A stretch of DNA of 64,000 bases from Nostocales cyanobacterium LEGE 11386 (GTDB lineage Bacteria > Cyanobacteriota > Cyanobacteriia > Cyanobacteriales > Nostocaceae): positions 33,040 through 97,039 of the forward strand of contig JADEXK010000015.1 of assembly GCA_015207155.1 (NCBI GenBank), in the 5' to 3' direction. Both the position numbers and the translations under genes were made by a program. The notes beneath the pieces were generated by a model. The model did not search any database, was not told the origin of the DNA, and saw nothing but the letters and a program-made list of their open reading frames with translations. Shown here piece after piece: positions 55,456 to 64,000 of this stretch. Within the stretch, counting starts at the first letter, position 1. Every line of letters starts with the position of its first letter.

Positions 55456-56481
55456 TTAGTTAGCCAGCGCCTGAGCAGCAACTTCCGGTTGAGCGCGAAT
55501 CTCGTTTGGACAGGGACGACCTTGTTCAATATCAGTAATATTAGCAAAAGTTGTCTCCCCAATATTGTGGAGAGCTTCTTCCGTAAAAAAGGCTTGATGT
55601 CCGGTGACCAGCACATTAGGAAAAGTTGTCAGCCGTTGGAAAACATCATCCTGAATGATTTCGCCAGACAAATCCTCAAAGAACAAGTCCGATTCCTGTT
55701 CGTAGACATCCACACCAAGAGAGCCTATTTTGCGGGACTTCAGTCCTTCGATTACTGCTTGGGTATCAATCAGCGCTCCTCGGCTGGTGTTAATTAACAT
55801 CACCCTTGGTTTCATCTGTGCTATGGTTTCGGCATTGATCAAGTGATGAGTTTCCGGAGTTAGAGGACAATGCAGAGATATAATATCAGAGTTGGCAAAT
55901 AGCTCAGGCAACTCTACATACTTACCACCTAATGCTTCCAACTCAGGGTTACGATACACATCATAAGCAAGTAGATCACAACCAAAACCCTTCATGATTT
56001 GTCCCAAAATCAGACCAATTTTTCCAGTACCAATGATCCCCACTGTGCGCCCATTCAAGTTAAATCCCAACAGACCTGTTAGGGAAAAATTACCTTCCCG
56101 GACGCGGTTATAGGCACGATGAATTTTGCGATTGAGGCTCAAAATCAATCCCACAGCATGTTCCGCTACTCCATAAGGTGAATAAGCCGGAACACGTACA
56201 ACATTAATTCCTAAATTTGCTGCGGCTTTTAAGTCTACATTGTTAAATCCTGCACACCGGAGGGCAATCAGGCGGGTTCCCCCGGAAGCGAGAATTTCTA
56301 AAGTTGGCGCATCAACTAAATCATGTACAAATACGCAAACAGCCGGAAATCCGGCAGCCAAAATCGCGGTGTTTCGATGCAAACGGGGTTCAAAGAAAAC
56401 CAACTCATGTTGGATAGGCGAATTTGCAGCTGACAAAAACTGCCGATCATAGGGCTTTGTACTGAAGACTGCTACTTTCAT
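55456..56481 (-). CDS. ldhA: D-lactate dehydrogenase (2-hydroxyacid dehydrogenase family)
   Basis: 341 aa D-isomer-specific 2-hydroxyacid dehydrogenase. NAD is bound by [17 protein letters not shown]. Catalytic Arg is in [11 protein letters not shown], Glu in [15 protein letters not shown] and His in [14 protein letters not shown]. The FFED insertion after the Glu is typical of fermentative D-lactate dehydrogenases, which reduce pyruvate with NADH. The [12 protein letters not shown] start matches that group. Monocistronic, with an IS605 element upstream. The substrate could be another 2-oxo acid. Confidence 0.85.
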   Translation of the reverse strand: MKVAVFSTKPYDRQFLSAANSPIQHELVFFEPRLHRNTAILAAGFPAVCVFVHDLVDAPTLEILASGGTRLIALRCAGFNNVDLKAAANLGINVVRVPAYSPYGVAEHAVGLILSLNRKIHRAYNRVREGNFSLTGLLGFNLNGRTVGIIGTGKIGLILGQIMKGFGCDLLAYDVYRNPELEALGGKYVELPELFANSDIISLHCPLTPETHHLINAETIAQMKPRVMLINTSRGALIDTQAVIEGLKSRKIGSLGVDVYEQESDLFFEDLSGEIIQDDVFQRLTTFPNVLVTGHQAFFTEEALHNIGETTFANITDIEQGRPCPNEIRAQPEVAAQALAN

Positions 56482-56724
56482 GCAAAAACCTCAGGCTGGA
56501 TGCTGCATATTTTTCCCATAACATAATAGCTTGGTAATTGCAGGAGCGATCGCACCTCCAAATTAATGCCAGCCTAGGCTTTAACGTTTCTTGAGGCCAT
56601 CCCATAGCTAAAGCAAAACTTTAGGATTTAATTACAAGTTTTGGCCTTGCTGAATGAAGGGATAATTCTTGTAGGCTGGGCATCTTACCTAGGGAGCAAA
56701 ATTTGGGGCTAATTAAGAATAATT

Positions 56725-56860
56725 TGACATACTCCCCAGCCTGAAGGCGTGGGGATTCTAGGCTCAAACAGCAATTGCAGGCGTAGCCCGTCTTACATCG
56801 CCTAACCTAACAGTCGATGCCCCGACTGCACAAATATTTTTACTGGCGTTTTCGTCTCTG
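56725..56860 (-). ncRNA. possible omega (reRNA) guide of TnpB
   Basis: In IS605 elements the guide RNA spans the 3' end of tnpB and the right end, and its guide is the flanking host sequence. By analogy the RNA would come off the minus strand here, include the 56734-56754 hairpin, and use bases just below 56725 (aattattcttaattagcccc read on the minus strand, approximate) as guide. The boundaries are inferred. Confidence 0.3.
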
Positions 56861-57912
56861 CCATTCACTGACTGACAAGATGGGCAACGCCATTCTCTAA
56901 TGGACAAATCTAAACTTTCTAGAACGTGTCCACAGCCAGAACAAGTCTTAGAACTTGGATACCACTGGTCGATGAAAATAACCAGTTTATTCTTCTTTTT
57001 GGCAACCCATTCTAGGATTTGTATAAACTCACCAAAAGCCAAGTCTGATATTTTTCTACCCCAAAGACGCTGCATTCCTTTCAAATTTAAGGTTTCAAAG
57101 CACAGCACATCAAACTTATCAGTTAGTTGATGTGCCAACTTCCAAAACCAATCACGACGAAGGTTGGAAATATCTTCATACTTGCGTACTAGGTTCTTTC
57201 TAGCACGTTCTCTGTTAGATGAACCTTTTGACTTTTTGGAATGCAGCCTGCTGGCTTTTGTGATGGAATTTAGAGATTGCTTGAAAAATTGGGGAGACTC
57301 AATTTTAGTGCCATCTGTTCGCGTAGCGTCTCCGCAGGAGAAACAAGTGAGAAATGTCTTCAACCCGAAATCAAAGCCAGCGATTTTACCTGTCTTAACT
57401 TCAACTTCTGAATTGCTACCATCATCAACGACGATAACCATAAACAATTCACCCAATGGGGTGCGTTTTATAGTTAAGGTTTTGACTGTTCCCTCAATCT
57501 CTCTGGACTTCCAAAATTGATAAACTCGACTACCAATTTTTACTCGGTTTCCACCCAAAAACTTATAACCTGCTTGCTTAAGGGTGAAGGATTTATACTT
57601 TTTTACTTTTTTAAATCCTGGTGGTCTTACTCCTTTGTTATTGTGTTTAAAAAATAATTGGTAGGCTTTCTCAATGCGTTGACAAATATCTTGTACTGCT
57701 TGAGAACCCACTGATTGCCAAAAAAAATTACGCTTTCTTAATTTGGCGATATGAGCCTGAAGTTTTGCACAGTTTAAATGTTTGCCCCACATTCGGTAGT
57801 ACCTTTTATAGAGGGCAATGCAATGGTTATAAATCACGCCAGCAGCATTTATTGTGCGCTTGAGGTGTCTATTTCGTTTGTGCTGGTAGAGCTTAAACTT
57901 CAGTGTTTTCAT
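56764..57912 (-). CDS. tnpB: IS605-family TnpB RNA-guided nuclease
   Basis: 382 aa. The RuvC-like triad is complete: Asp181 in AGFDFGLKTFLT, Glu273 in CFETLNLKGM and Asp353 in GRDENASKNI. The zinc ribbon has C324/C327 and C343/C346. The N-terminal helix-turn-helix (KFKLYQHKRNRHLKRTINAAGVIYNHCIALYKRY) is typical. The nuclease therefore looks intact, helping the element persist by cutting empty donor sites. Residues about 191-199 (FSCGDATRT) and the C-terminal LGDVRRATPAIAV seem to derive from short repeats. The start codon lies in the stem of a perfect 8-bp hairpin (57910-57929). Confidence 0.9.
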   Translation of the reverse strand: MKTLKFKLYQHKRNRHLKRTINAAGVIYNHCIALYKRYYRMWGKHLNCAKLQAHIAKLRKRNFFWQSVGSQAVQDICQRIEKAYQLFFKHNNKGVRPPGFKKVKKYKSFTLKQAGYKFLGGNRVKIGSRVYQFWKSREIEGTVKTLTIKRTPLGELFMVIVVDDGSNSEVEVKTGKIAGFDFGLKTFLTCFSCGDATRTDGTKIESPQFFKQSLNSITKASRLHSKKSKGSSNRERARKNLVRKYEDISNLRRDWFWKLAHQLTDKFDVLCFETLNLKGMQRLWGRKISDLAFGEFIQILEWVAKKKNKLVIFIDQWYPSSKTCSGCGHVLESLDLSIREWRCPSCQSVNGRDENASKNICAVGASTVRLGDVRRATPAIAV

Positions 57913-57929
57913 GGTAGTATTCTACCATG
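57910..57929. promoter_or_regulatory. palindrome over the tnpB start codon
   Basis: catggtag (57910-57917) and ctaccatg (57922-57929) form an 8-bp perfect stem with a 4-nt loop. On the minus strand it includes the tnpB ATG, so it could hide the start in mRNA. It also lies between tnpB and the divergent ribbon-helix-helix remnant and could be that protein's operator. Confidence 0.5.
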
Positions 57930-57950
57930 AATTAACGGCAATGTGACGGC

Positions 57951-58098
57951 ATGAAAAAGTTAACAATTTAGATGCTCACAAGAGGAATATGAGATACTTG
58001 TGGAGTACTGCACAGAGACAAGCCGTACTCAAAATGATGTACTCAGAGAGTTGATTCGGAAGTTAAAGAAAAGCCGTCCTAGAAGGACGGGGCTTTAG
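57951..58098 (+). pseudogene. frameshifted ribbon-helix-helix gene of the IS605 element
   Basis: MKKLTI reads from ATG at 57951 and stops at TAG 57969-57971. In the next frame the sequence continues as RCSQEEYEILVEYCTETS and RTQNDVLRELIRKLKKS, ending at TAG 58096-58098 inside the left-end hairpin. Removing one T from the ttt at 57967-57969 joins them into a 48-aa CopG-like protein. The pattern matches small ribbon-helix-helix proteins, here divergent from tnpB. The single-base change makes it a pseudogene unless it is read by frameshifting or is a sequencing error. Confidence 0.65.
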
Positions 58099-58229
58099 AC
58101 CCATTTCTTTGGTAAAATATGAATTTAAATGAACTGCAAGACAAAAACCCTGGCAATCAAGACTTGATGCTTGCATATTATTTTTATTTACATCCAGTTA
58201 CTTGACAAAATTACTCTTCTTATTACAAA

Positions 58230-58907
58230 TTGCTGAATACACTACTAATTACGGGAACTGATACAGAGGCTGGTAAAACTGTTTTAACAACAGCCTTGGC
58301 AGCCTATTGGCAAAAATATTACCCGCAGCGTCGCTGGGGAATTATGAAACCGATTCAATCGGGGATTGGCGATCGCGAATTATATCAAAAGCTGTTTTCT
58401 CTCCAGCAATCTGCTGAAGAAATTACACCTTTGTATTTTCAAGCACCTCTAGCCCCTCCCATCGCCGCCGCCAAAGAAAATCGCCGCGTAGATTTAGCAG
58501 TGGTGTGGCAGGCTTTATCTAAACTGCGATCGCAGCGTGATTTCGTTTTGGTAGAAGCTTTGGGAGGATTAGGTTCCCCAGTCACAGAGGAATTAACCGT
58601 AGCCGATTTAGCCGGAGATTGGCATTTACCAACAGTCTTGGTAGTGCCAGTAAAATTAGGTGCGATCGCTCAAGCAGTGGCTAATGTAGCATTAGCTAGG
58701 CAAACAAAAGTAAATCTCAAAGGTATAGTTCTCAACTGCGTACAACCCCGTACAGATGCCGAAATAGCCGACTGGACACCATCAGACTTGATGCAATCAC
58801 TGACTAACATTCCAGTTTTAGGCTGCTTACCTTATCTAGATAATTTAGCAGATTTGGATAAACTCGCTCAAGTAGCATCAAATCTTGATTGGGAAATATT
58901 AAGCTGA
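58230..58907 (+). CDS. bioD: dethiobiotin synthetase
   Basis: 225 aa. BioD closes the ureido ring of dethiobiotin in biotin synthesis, using ATP. Walker A is [10 protein letters not shown] (residues 9-18), a conserved KPIQSG follows at about 40, and [14 protein letters not shown] gives the family acidic loop. No ATG precedes the P-loop in frame and a TGA lies 27 bases upstream, so TTG at 58230 must be the start; the first in-frame ATG is past the P-loop. No other bio genes are in the window. The upstream neighbour is the IS605 element. Confidence 0.88.
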   Translation: MLNTLLITGTDTEAGKTVLTTALAAYWQKYYPQRRWGIMKPIQSGIGDRELYQKLFSLQQSAEEITPLYFQAPLAPPIAAAKENRRVDLAVVWQALSKLRSQRDFVLVEALGGLGSPVTEELTVADLAGDWHLPTVLVVPVKLGAIAQAVANVALARQTKVNLKGIVLNCVQPRTDAEIADWTPSDLMQSLTNIPVLGCLPYLDNLADLDKLAQVASNLDWEILS

Positions 58908-59009
58908 TTCCTCAATGCTCATGAAATATACAAGCTGAACACTTTCGGAAGCATTACACTGGGAAAATACCCCAAATTAACTGTACTGAAAACTAGCTCG
59001 TCTTTAATA

Positions 59010-60242
59010 ATGGTTTCCACTTTTCCCAACCCTTCTTCTGTAGATTTATCTCGTGTTCGGCTCTCAATCCGCTCATTGCAACCGCAATTGGTAGAGTGGC
59101 GACGGCGATTGCATCAACAACCAGAGTTGGGGTTTAAAGAAAAACTCACGGCTGAGTTTGTTTCATACAAGTTGCAAGAATGGGGAATTGAACATCAAAC
59201 TGGTATAGCCCAAACCGGCATTGTGGCCACCATCAAGGGAAACAAACCCGGTGCTGAAAATGTATTGGCGATTCGAGCAGATATGGATGCTTTGCCAATA
59301 CAAGAACTCAATGAGGTTCCCTATAAATCGCAACATGATGGAATAATGCACGCTTGTGGACATGACGGACATACTGCGATCGCTTTAGGTACAGCTTACT
59401 ATCTTCACCAACATCGCCACGACTTTGGCGGCACGGTGAAAATGATCTTCCAGCCAGCAGAAGAAGGGCCAGGAGGTGCAAAACCAATGATTGAAGCCGG
59501 GGTACTGAAAAACCCTGATGTGGATGCAATTATTGGTTTACACCTGTGGAATAATTTACCCTTGGGTACAGTAGGCGTGCGTGCAGGGGCGTTAATGGCA
59601 TCTGTCGAGTGCTTCAAATGCACCATTTTGGGTAAAGGTGGACACGGTGCTATGCCCCATCAAACTGTTGATTCTATTGTGGTTGCTGCCCAAGTTGTGA
59701 ATGCCCTACAAACCATTGTGGCGCGTAATGTCAACCCCCTGGATTCAGCAGTGGTGACAGTTGGCAAACTTCATGCAGGCACAAAGCTAAACATAATTGC
59801 TGATACAGCCAAAATGAGTGGTACTATCAGGTATTTCAACCCTGATTTTCAAGGATTTTTCAACCAGCGAGTTGAACAAATCATTGCCGGAGTTTGCCAA
59901 AGTCATGGTGCAAACTATGATTTGGACTACTGGAGTCTTTACCCACCAGTAATTAATGATACTGGTATAGCAGAACTAGTGAAGTCAGTTGCCGAAGAAG
60001 TGATAGAAACCCCTGTAGGTGTCGTGCCAGAATGCCAAACTATGGGTGGTGAGGATATGTCATTTTTCTTACAAGAGGTTCCTGGTTGTTATTTCTTTCT
60101 CGGATCTGCCAACCCTGCAAAAGATTTAGCCTATCCCCATCATCATCCCCGATTTGATTTTGATGAAACAGCCTTGGCAATGGGTGTAGAAATGTTTGTT
60201 CGTTGCGTGGAGAAGTTTTTGGGAACAGGGAGTAGGGAGTAG
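59010..60242 (+). CDS. M20D-family amidohydrolase (N-acyl amino acid / hippurate type)
   Basis: 410 aa dinuclear-metal hydrolase. The metal set is visible in IRADMDALP, HACGHDGHTA (Cys and His ligands), PAEEGPGGA (Glu pair) and a distal His in DLAYPHHHPRFDFDE. The insertion dimerisation domain (GKGGHGAMPHQTVDSI) is present. The enzymes remove acyl groups from amino acids such as N-acetyl amino acids or indole-acetyl conjugates; the substrate is not predictable. The 3' end runs into a G-rich repeat. Confidence 0.85.
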   Translation: MVSTFPNPSSVDLSRVRLSIRSLQPQLVEWRRRLHQQPELGFKEKLTAEFVSYKLQEWGIEHQTGIAQTGIVATIKGNKPGAENVLAIRADMDALPIQELNEVPYKSQHDGIMHACGHDGHTAIALGTAYYLHQHRHDFGGTVKMIFQPAEEGPGGAKPMIEAGVLKNPDVDAIIGLHLWNNLPLGTVGVRAGALMASVECFKCTILGKGGHGAMPHQTVDSIVVAAQVVNALQTIVARNVNPLDSAVVTVGKLHAGTKLNIIADTAKMSGTIRYFNPDFQGFFNQRVEQIIAGVCQSHGANYDLDYWSLYPPVINDTGIAELVKSVAEEVIETPVGVVPECQTMGGEDMSFFLQEVPGCYFFLGSANPAKDLAYPHHHPRFDFDETALAMGVEMFVRCVEKFLGTGSRE

Positions 60243-60245
60243 GGA

Positions 60246-60291
60246 GTGGAGACAAGGAGACAAGGGGATGGGGGGACAAGGAGACAAGAAA
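60246..60291. repeat. G-rich tandem repeat (ggagacaagg)
   Basis: Units of ggagacaagg/ggatgggg repeat three to four times directly after the amidohydrolase stop. The same G-rich motif is found in frame inside coaT at 37326-37372. It is low-complexity and non-coding here. Confidence 0.65.
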
Positions 60292-60338
60292 AATTATTTC
60301 TACCTTCCTATATCTCAATGCCCAATGCCCAATGACCA

Positions 60339-62501
60339 ATGACCTTTTCCAGACTTGCACCCTTTATCCAAGAATATATTTATCATCACAACTGGACTGA
60401 ATTACGACCAGTGCAATTAGCAGCTTGTCAAGTAATATTTGACACTGATGCTCACCTGCTTGTGGCTGCTGCAACTGCTGCCGGAAAAACAGAAGCAGCA
60501 TTTTTACCAGTTTTGACTCTATTACACGAAAAACCCACTAATACTATTGGTGCATTATATATTGGCCCCATCAAAGCCTTAATTAATGACCAATTTGAGC
60601 GCCTCAATGACTTGTTGAAATCAGCCAACCTCCCCGTATACCACTGGCATGGAGATGTGGCTCAAAGTCGGAAAAACAAACTGTTAAAAAATCCCCAAGG
60701 TATTCTCCAAATTACGCCAGAATCTTTAGAAAGCTTGTTAATTAACAAGCATAATGACCTGAGGCGCTTATTCGGTGATTTACGATTTGTGATTATCGAT
60801 GAAATTCACGCCTTTATGGGTTCCGAACGCGGTTGCCAGATTATTTGTCAATTGCAGCGTTTAGCCAACTTGACACAAACCCAACCCCGTCGCATTGGGT
60901 TATCAGCAACCTTGGGTGATTACTCTATGGCTGAAGAGTGGTTACGTTCTGGAACTGACAAGCCAGTAATTACTCCCCAGATCACAGCCGGAAAACGACA
61001 AATTAAGCTAGCGGTAGAACACTTTTATCTTGACAATGAAGTTGACGAATTCGAGGCGACAGCATATGAGAAATATGTTTTTAACCTCAGCAAATCTCGT
61101 AAATGCCTAATTTTTGCCAATAATCGCACGCAAACTGAATCAGTAATTGCATCTTTGCGACGAATTGCCACAGAACAAGCACTTCCAGACATATATCACG
61201 TACATCATGGCAGTATATCTGCTAGCTTACGCCAAGCTGCGGAAAATGCCATGCGTGAACCCAATAATCCCGCAGTTACAGCCGCCACATTAACTTTAGA
61301 ATTAGGTATAGATATTGGTCATTTAGAGCGAGTGATTCAGTTAGAATCACCTTTATCTGTAGCTAGCTTTTTACAACGCTTGGGACGCAGTGGTAGGAGA
61401 GGAGAAGCTGCCGATATGCGTTTTGTCTGTGCTGAAAATCAACCATTAGCTGAAGCACCTCTACCAGAACAAATTCCTTGGCAACTTTTACAGTGCATTG
61501 CCATTATTCAACTTTATCTAGAAGAACGCTGGATTGAACCGATAAAACCTGTTCAATATCCCTTGAGTTTGTTGTATCATCAGACGATGAGTATTTTAGC
61601 AGCCACAGGAAAAATTACACCGACTGCTTTAGCTAAACAGATTTTCAACCTACCACCATTTGCGGCTATTTCTCCAGAAGATTTTAAATTATTATTACGC
61701 TATTTAATTGATATAGATCATATACAGCAAACTGAACAAGGTAAATTAATCATTGGCTTGGCAGGAGAAAAGATAGTCGGGAAATTTCAGTTTTATGCCG
61801 TTTTTGCTGACAATCAAGAATATGCAGTAAAACAAGGTTCAACAGAAATTGGTAGTATTGCCATGCCACCGCCTGTGGGTAATCAATTCGCCTTAGCAGG
61901 AAGAACCTGGGAAGTTATAGAAGTTGACTTTAAGAAAAAGATAATTTTAGTCAAGCAAGTAGCAGGTAAAGCTACTATTTATTGGCGTGGTGGTAGTGCT
62001 AATATTCATACAAGAGTTTTGCAAAGAATGCGACAAATTTTATTAGAAGATGTAGAATACAGCTACTTGCAAAATAATGCCTATAAGCGGTTACAAAAAG
62101 TTCGCCAAATAGTACAAAAGGCTGGATTAGATAAACATAATATTTTGCAATTAGAAAAAGGTAAATGTTGTATCTTTCCTTGGATGGGTACAGTTGCCTA
62201 CCGGACTTTAGAAAGATTGCTTAATTCTTTTTGTAGAGAATCATTAGAAATTAATAGTATTGGTGGAGTAAATCCTTATTATTTGACAATTAAACTAGGT
62301 AAAGATAAATTCAAAGACCTACAAAAAGAACTTATTTCATTATGTGAACAGAGAATTACAGCAGAAGATTTAGTCAGTTCCGCAGAAGCCCCAGAACTGC
62401 AAAAGTATGATCAATTTATCCCACACTCTCTTTTAAGCAAAGCTTTTGCTAGAGATTACTTAGATATTGTTGAACTTAAGCAGCAAATTTTACGTTGGTA
62501 A
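60339..62501 (+). CDS. Lhr-like superfamily 2 ATP-dependent helicase
   Basis: 720 aa DExH helicase. Q/I motif AAATAAGKTEAAF (about residues 43-55), Ia IGPIKALINDQ, II IIDEIHAF (about 150), III LSATLGD, V TLELGIDIGHLERVIQ, and VI QRLGRSGRRGE are all present. The 250-residue C-terminal region is a winged-helix/Lhr-type extension with GKCCIFPWMGTVAYRTLERLL. Lhr-like helicases unwind DNA/RNA hybrids in repair. The length is shorter than the largest Lhr proteins. No defence-like partner genes flank it. Confidence 0.82.
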   Translation: MTFSRLAPFIQEYIYHHNWTELRPVQLAACQVIFDTDAHLLVAAATAAGKTEAAFLPVLTLLHEKPTNTIGALYIGPIKALINDQFERLNDLLKSANLPVYHWHGDVAQSRKNKLLKNPQGILQITPESLESLLINKHNDLRRLFGDLRFVIIDEIHAFMGSERGCQIICQLQRLANLTQTQPRRIGLSATLGDYSMAEEWLRSGTDKPVITPQITAGKRQIKLAVEHFYLDNEVDEFEATAYEKYVFNLSKSRKCLIFANNRTQTESVIASLRRIATEQALPDIYHVHHGSISASLRQAAENAMREPNNPAVTAATLTLELGIDIGHLERVIQLESPLSVASFLQRLGRSGRRGEAADMRFVCAENQPLAEAPLPEQIPWQLLQCIAIIQLYLEERWIEPIKPVQYPLSLLYHQTMSILAATGKITPTALAKQIFNLPPFAAISPEDFKLLLRYLIDIDHIQQTEQGKLIIGLAGEKIVGKFQFYAVFADNQEYAVKQGSTEIGSIAMPPPVGNQFALAGRTWEVIEVDFKKKIILVKQVAGKATIYWRGGSANIHTRVLQRMRQILLEDVEYSYLQNNAYKRLQKVRQIVQKAGLDKHNILQLEKGKCCIFPWMGTVAYRTLERLLNSFCRESLEINSIGGVNPYYLTIKLGKDKFKDLQKELISLCEQRITAEDLVSSAEAPELQKYDQFIPHSLLSKAFARDYLDIVELKQQILRW

Positions 62502-62513
62502 GTAATTAAAATC

Positions 62514-63095
62514 ATGTCTATTGCTCCTTGGCGAAGCGCGATCGCCCGTGCCCTCCATCGTAACCGTAGCCTTGTCTACGCCCGTTACCTACAGCTAGCA
62601 ACAGTCAAGGAAAACGGTCGTCCGGCCAATCGAACTGTTGTTTTTCGCGGCTTTTTAGAAGAGACCAACCAGCTAAAATTTATTACAGATAGTCGTAGTG
62701 ACAAAGTTTACCAAATACAACAGCAACCTTGGGCAGAGATTTGCTGGTACTTCCCCAACACACGAGAACAATTTCGTATCTCTGGCTGCTTAACTTTAGT
62801 AAAAGGAGATAATTCTCATCCTACCCTACAGCCAGCCCGCATCACCACCTGGCAAGAACTCAGCGATGCAGCGCGTTTACAGTTTGCTTGGCCGCATCCT
62901 GGTAAACCCAGAGTAGATGAATCAGCAGCCTTCAAACCACCACCACCAAATCCCACGCAGCCAGTGCCAAATTTTTGTTTATTGCTGCTCGATCCCGTAC
63001 AGGTAGATCACTTAGAATTGCGTGGTGAACCACAGAACCGCAGAATTTACAGCCGGGATGAGCAACAATGGTCTATTCAAGAAATTAATCCATGA
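62514..63095 (+). CDS. pyridoxamine 5'-phosphate oxidase-like FMN protein (Alr4036 family)
   Basis: 193 aa split-barrel flavoprotein. WRSAIARALHRNRSLVYARYLQLATV and GRPANRTVVFRGF match the cyanobacterial Alr4036-type family (Pyridox_oxase_2), with FMN-phosphate contacts in RTVVFRG and DSRSDKVYQI. The C-terminal NFCLLLLDPVQVDHLELRGEPQNR is characteristic. It follows the helicase by 12 bp, so they may be cotranscribed. It is probably not the true pdxH; its reaction is unknown. Confidence 0.82.
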   Translation: MSIAPWRSAIARALHRNRSLVYARYLQLATVKENGRPANRTVVFRGFLEETNQLKFITDSRSDKVYQIQQQPWAEICWYFPNTREQFRISGCLTLVKGDNSHPTLQPARITTWQELSDAARLQFAWPHPGKPRVDESAAFKPPPPNPTQPVPNFCLLLLDPVQVDHLELRGEPQNRRIYSRDEQQWSIQEINP

Positions 63096-63153
63096 TCAGG
63101 GGGATGAGGAAGAATAATAGTTTATTTGCTTCTCCCACTCCCCACTCACCACT

Positions 63154-63918
63154 CTAAATCCCCGCACCATCGAGAAATTGCTGAATTGCCTTATCTCTGA
63201 GGCTACACAAGGGGGCATCTTGTGGTAGACCATCTTCGTTAGAGACTAAAGAAACTGCCAAAATATGAGTTTTTCCAGAAGACTGATCGCGTTGTAGATT
63301 TTGTATTTGTTGTTCTAGTGATTCAATACGATCAACTAAGGCGCGAATTACTTCAGCTTCCGAATCTGGTAAGTTACTGTGTTCTAGGGGAGCAACTCGC
63401 ACTCCAGAACGATAGACAATCCGACCGGGTACACCTACTACTGTGCAATCAGAAGGCACATCTCTGAGAACAACTGATCCAGCGCCAATGCGGACATTAT
63501 TGCCGATTTGGATATTGCCTAGCACCTTGGCACCGGCTCCAACTACGACATTTTCTCCCACAGTGGGATGGCGCTTGCCGGTTTGTTTACCAGTACCACC
63601 CAGGGTGACACCTTGATAAATCAGAGCATAGTCACCCACGATCGCAGTTTCACCAATGACCACACCCATACCGTGGTCAATAAACACACCATGTCCAATT
63701 GTTGCACCTGGGTGGATTTCGATTCCTGTCAAAAACCTAGCTGTGTGAGAAATCAGGCGGGGTAAAAAGGGAAGACCAAGATGATGCAGCCAGTGCGCCA
63801 GCCGATGAAATAATAGGGCTTGCAAACCGGGGTAACAAAACAAGACCTCCAACCAATTACGGGCAGCCGGGTCACGTTCAAATATGATACGAAAGTCAGC
63901 ACGCAGTGTAGATAGCAC
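63154..63918 (-). CDS. cysE: serine O-acetyltransferase
   Basis: 254 aa. CysE makes O-acetylserine for cysteine synthesis. The N-terminal helical region [43 protein letters not shown] is typical. The left-handed beta helix follows with hexapeptide repeats ([25 protein letters not shown]) and the catalytic histidines. The long tail ([20 protein letters not shown]) may be a coiled coil. The start is GTG at 63918 with ccctc, read as gaggg, about 10 bases upstream; the longer frame to 63972 begins at a poor TTG. Confidence 0.88.
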   Translation of the reverse strand: MLSTLRADFRIIFERDPAARNWLEVLFCYPGLQALLFHRLAHWLHHLGLPFLPRLISHTARFLTGIEIHPGATIGHGVFIDHGMGVVIGETAIVGDYALIYQGVTLGGTGKQTGKRHPTVGENVVVGAGAKVLGNIQIGNNVRIGAGSVVLRDVPSDCTVVGVPGRIVYRSGVRVAPLEHSNLPDSEAEVIRALVDRIESLEQQIQNLQRDQSSGKTHILAVSLVSNEDGLPQDAPLCSLRDKAIQQFLDGAGI

Positions 63919-64000
63919 GAGATAGTACCCTCGGAAAGCAAAACGAGCTACTATCCTATAATATCGTCCCAAGTGTTATCTCTAAACCTGGGGAGTGGGG

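Larger units (their letters stand above)
56725..58102 (-). mobile_element. IS200/IS605-type element (tnpB only)
   Basis: The element is bounded on the right-end side by the hairpin ccccagcctgaaggcgtgggg (56734-56754, one bulged g) and on the other by ccgtcctagaaggacgg (58074-58090) plus ggctttagaccc. Such unequal end hairpins are what TnpA Y1 transposases recognise. It contains tnpB and a broken ribbon-helix-helix gene but no tnpA, so it can move only with a TnpA supplied elsewhere. Confidence 0.8.

Noticed and set aside
55453..55797. 114-codon plus-strand ORF over the D-lactate dehydrogenase 3' end
   Set aside because: Antisense to a gene with complete catalytic motifs; no independent support.
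60339..63095. helicase plus FMN protein as a phage-defence pair
   Set aside because: The helicase looks Lhr-like and the neighbour is a common cyanobacterial PPOX-fold family; no nuclease, methylase or other defence gene is nearby.
1..64000. tRNA or rRNA genes
   Set aside because: Reading both strands I saw no T-loop/acceptor patterns or rRNA-like stretches; a covariance scan would be needed to exclude a tRNA fully.

Overview
The window looks like chromosomal DNA of a filamentous, heterocyst-forming-type cyanobacterium (Nostoc/Anabaena/Tolypothrix group). The signs are the many HIP1 octamers (gcgatcgc) on both strands, an AnPixJ-type cyanobacteriochrome chemoreceptor with its pix/hmp-style operon, a phylloquinone-pathway menE, a CoaR-type cobalt sensor, long WD40 proteins, and the density of short dispersed repeats and MITEs typical of Nostocales. 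This placement is inferred from gene content, not from a search.

Layout. 1-7.7 kb: a tiny secreted ORF, penicillin-binding protein 2 (minus), then polyamine transporter genes potA, potD and potB (plus), split by menE (minus); no potC is present. 7.7-17.1 kb: a minus-strand phototaxis operon, in transcription order PatA-like regulator, CheY, CheW, four-GAF methyl-accepting receptor (pixJ), hybrid CheA. 17.9-21.4 kb: a nucleotidyltransferase, a thioredoxin-like ferredoxin, and a GntR regulator divergent from leuA with two GTATAC palindromes between them. 21.8-28.9 kb: a coiled-coil TPR protein, a DUF2157/GDYXXLXY membrane pair, and a secreted FAD oxidoreductase. 29.2-30.7 kb: an overlapping pair (MBL fold and SDR) in which the usual catalytic residues are missing. 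30.7-37.9 kb: coaR, a membrane protein, a histidine kinase and the cobalt ATPase coaT, which has a MerR-type promoter. 38-47.7 kb: mostly single housekeeping or stress genes (DUF389, clpS-DUF2103, S4 protein, LD-carboxypeptidase, SnoaL-like, SDR, glutathionyl-hydroquinone reductase).

48.4-54.7 kb holds the most interesting accessory block: a soluble protein with an unrecognised N-terminal region plus WD40 propeller, a membrane-anchored GTPase-like P-loop protein, and a membrane-anchored WD40 protein whose N-terminus resembles the GTPase-associated adaptor (GAP1-N) type. Together they look like a GTPase/propeller signalling or conflict module. 54.7-64 kb: a DUF985 cupin, D-lactate dehydrogenase, an IS605-type tnpB element with a frameshifted ribbon-helix-helix gene at its left end, then bioD (TTG start), an M20 amidohydrolase, an Lhr-like helicase, an Alr4036-type FMN protein and cysE.

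Non-coding DNA is largely layered repeats. Several MITE families carry terminal inverted repeats, and some copies have a second element nested inside; one nested element is flanked by a perfect 10-bp target duplication. Similar short repeats also appear inside genes, in frame, in coaT, the LD-carboxypeptidase and tnpB. I saw no tRNA, rRNA or CRISPR array.
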